Shown here one piece after another: positions 14,418 to 14,513 of a stretch of DNA of 14,513 bases (position 1 is the first letter of the stretch; each line of letters starts with the position of its first letter). The stretch covers positions 61,641-76,153 of the forward strand of contig DIHJ01000024.1 of assembly GCA_002420105.1 (NCBI GenBank). Reading direction: 5' to 3'. Under the pieces are notes generated by a model. That model worked only from the letters and a program-made list of their open reading frames with translations. It did no database searches and was not told where the DNA came from. Source of the DNA: Nitrospira sp. UBA5699. Its GTDB lineage: Bacteria > Nitrospirota > Nitrospiria > Nitrospirales > Nitrospiraceae. The translations under genes and the position numbers were made by a program.

Positions 14418-14513
14418 GAGAATCAGCTCCTCGGTTCAACCCGTTGCCGTGAAACATTTCTTCGGCACTGACGGTCAAACCCGTGGCAAAGGCTTGGGTA
14501 TGATAGGTAAAGG
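14407..14513 (-). CDS. Possible C-terminal end of an upstream gene
   Basis: A minus-strand frame enters from the window edge and ends in TAA at 14407, overlapping the first 11 bases of the TorD-like gene (ATGACGAGTAA). The 34 visible codons give a plausible hydrophilic tail (SAEEMFHGNGLNRG). Such overlap is common in operons, and the beta subunit of the oxidoreductase would be a natural occupant here, but the fragment is too short to recognise. Another frame is also open across this stretch. Confidence 0.4.
   Translation of the reverse strand, partial: FTYHTQAFATGLTVSAEEMFHGNGLNRGADSHDE

Noticed and set aside
13395..14471. Plus-strand open frame (358 codons) opposite the chaperone gene
   Set aside because: Antisense to a TorD-like protein with family motifs; no ribosome site of note.

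Overview
The window looks like an accessory and assembly neighbourhood for a periplasmic molybdenum oxidoreductase of the nitrite oxidoreductase (NXR) type, from a Nitrospira-like bacterium. This rests on two proteins of the NxrC / ethylbenzene-dehydrogenase-gamma heme b family, a TorD/NarJ-type chaperone, a TatA protein, two multiheme c-type cytochromes and high GC. The catalytic alpha and beta subunits are not in view, so the assignment to NXR rather than another type II DMSO-reductase-family enzyme is inference. All genes but one lie on the minus strand, so the window reads mostly from high to low coordinates.

Right part (14513 to about 12300): the end of an unidentified upstream frame overlaps the start of a TorD-like chaperone. 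A full-length NxrC-like gamma subunit with a Sec signal follows, and the unit closes at a strong intrinsic terminator (12299-12338).

Middle part (12226 to about 5680): a stand-alone B12-binding-type radical SAM gene has its own candidate promoter. A very good sigma70-type promoter (10306-10335) then starts a five-gene run: a polytopic membrane protein of unknown function, a six-TPR protein, TatA, a six-bladed NHL propeller, and a second, shorter NxrC-like gamma subunit, which may also have its own promoter. This run ends at a 16-bp perfect stem-loop (5680-5717).

Left part (5675 to 1): a PDZ-only exported protein and two tandem paralogous pentaheme cytochromes form a tight three-gene operon (gaps of 6 and 3 bases). 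It faces a small plus-strand gene of unknown function with a textbook promoter. A lipoprotein and an outer-membrane-like protein made of two internal repeats come next, and the window ends inside hppA, the membrane-bound proton pyrophosphatase, of which the first 225 codons are present.

Together the genes suggest export (TatA, TorD), heme-containing electron transfer (NxrC paralogs, pentaheme cytochromes) and envelope factors (PDZ, lipoprotein, barrel-like protein), plus energy conservation by the pyrophosphatase. No tRNA, rRNA, CRISPR array, insertion sequence or phage signal was seen.
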